From Cyanobacteria bacterium UBA11370 (GTDB lineage: Bacteria > Cyanobacteriota > Cyanobacteriia > Cyanobacteriales > Coleofasciculaceae), in the NCBI GenBank assembly GCA_003486645.1, contig DNGI01000331.1, forward strand, positions 1,169-16,040: 14,872 nt of DNA, in the 5' to 3' direction. The notes beneath the pieces are model-generated. The model did no database searches. It worked only from the letters and a program-made list of their open reading frames with translations, and was not told the DNA's origin. Every line of letters begins with the position of its first letter. Within the stretch, counting starts at the first letter, position 1. Positions 14,838 through 14,872 of the stretch are shown one piece after another. The translations under genes were made by a program, and so were the position numbers.

Positions 14838-14852
14838 TGGGAAATATTCCCA
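14838..14852. repeat. 15-bp palindrome next to heptamer array
   Basis: TGGGAA and TTCCCA are separated by ATA, immediately after the last heptamer. No T-run follows, so a terminator is not supported. Confidence 0.5.
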
Positions 14853-14872
14853 TGAGCAATTAGCAATTAGCA

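Overview
The window looks like chromosomal DNA of a cyanobacterium, probably a filamentous one. The evidence is twelve HIP1 octamers (GCGATCGC, starting at 246, 2273, 3511, 3951, 4829, 5034, 5081, 6758, 6838, 7188, 7921 and 12519), heptameric short tandem repeats (71-112, 1779-1806, 14754-14837), a 14-bp-arm dispersed hairpin of cyanobacterial type (10256-10284), and proteins with a cyanobacterial flavour: a ComFB-family protein, an antiporter with regulatory RCK domains and a divergent phosphoketolase. Genus cannot be fixed from the sequence alone.

Layout. 1-5000 is ordinary core-like sequence. It holds a ComFB-family protein (minus strand), a membrane-anchored M23/LytM-type endopeptidase (minus), a large CPA2/Kef-type cation:proton antiporter (plus), and a conserved hypothetical protein with a PD-(D/E)XK-like signature (minus). 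5000-10440 is accessory in character: a stand-alone Fic protein, then within about 2.8 kb hicA-hicB followed by a small antitoxin-like gene (minus), higB-higA (plus), a Phd/YefM-type antitoxin broken by one nonsense codon (minus), a DUF4258-type gene broken at codon 5 next to an intact DUF2283 gene (plus), and a small zinc-binding-type hypothetical protein (minus). Three diverged copies of one dispersed repeat lie here, and two of them bracket the hicAB module as direct repeats. 10440-14872 is core-like again: phosphoketolase (minus), a class 3 lipase (plus), a PlsC-type acyltransferase (plus) and a heptamer array running close to the window end.

How the genes relate. The core genes serve separate functions (cell-wall hydrolysis, ion homeostasis, central carbon metabolism, lipid metabolism) and most sit as single transcription units, often divergent or convergent. 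Overlapping gene pairs occur only in the toxin-antitoxin stretch: a 4-bp overlap for hicA/hicB, 17 bp for higB/higA, and 11 bp for the DUF4258/DUF2283 pair. That stretch mixes intact and broken modules and appears to be a site where small stress or defence modules accumulate and decay. No tRNA, rRNA, CRISPR array, integrase or transposase gene was seen.
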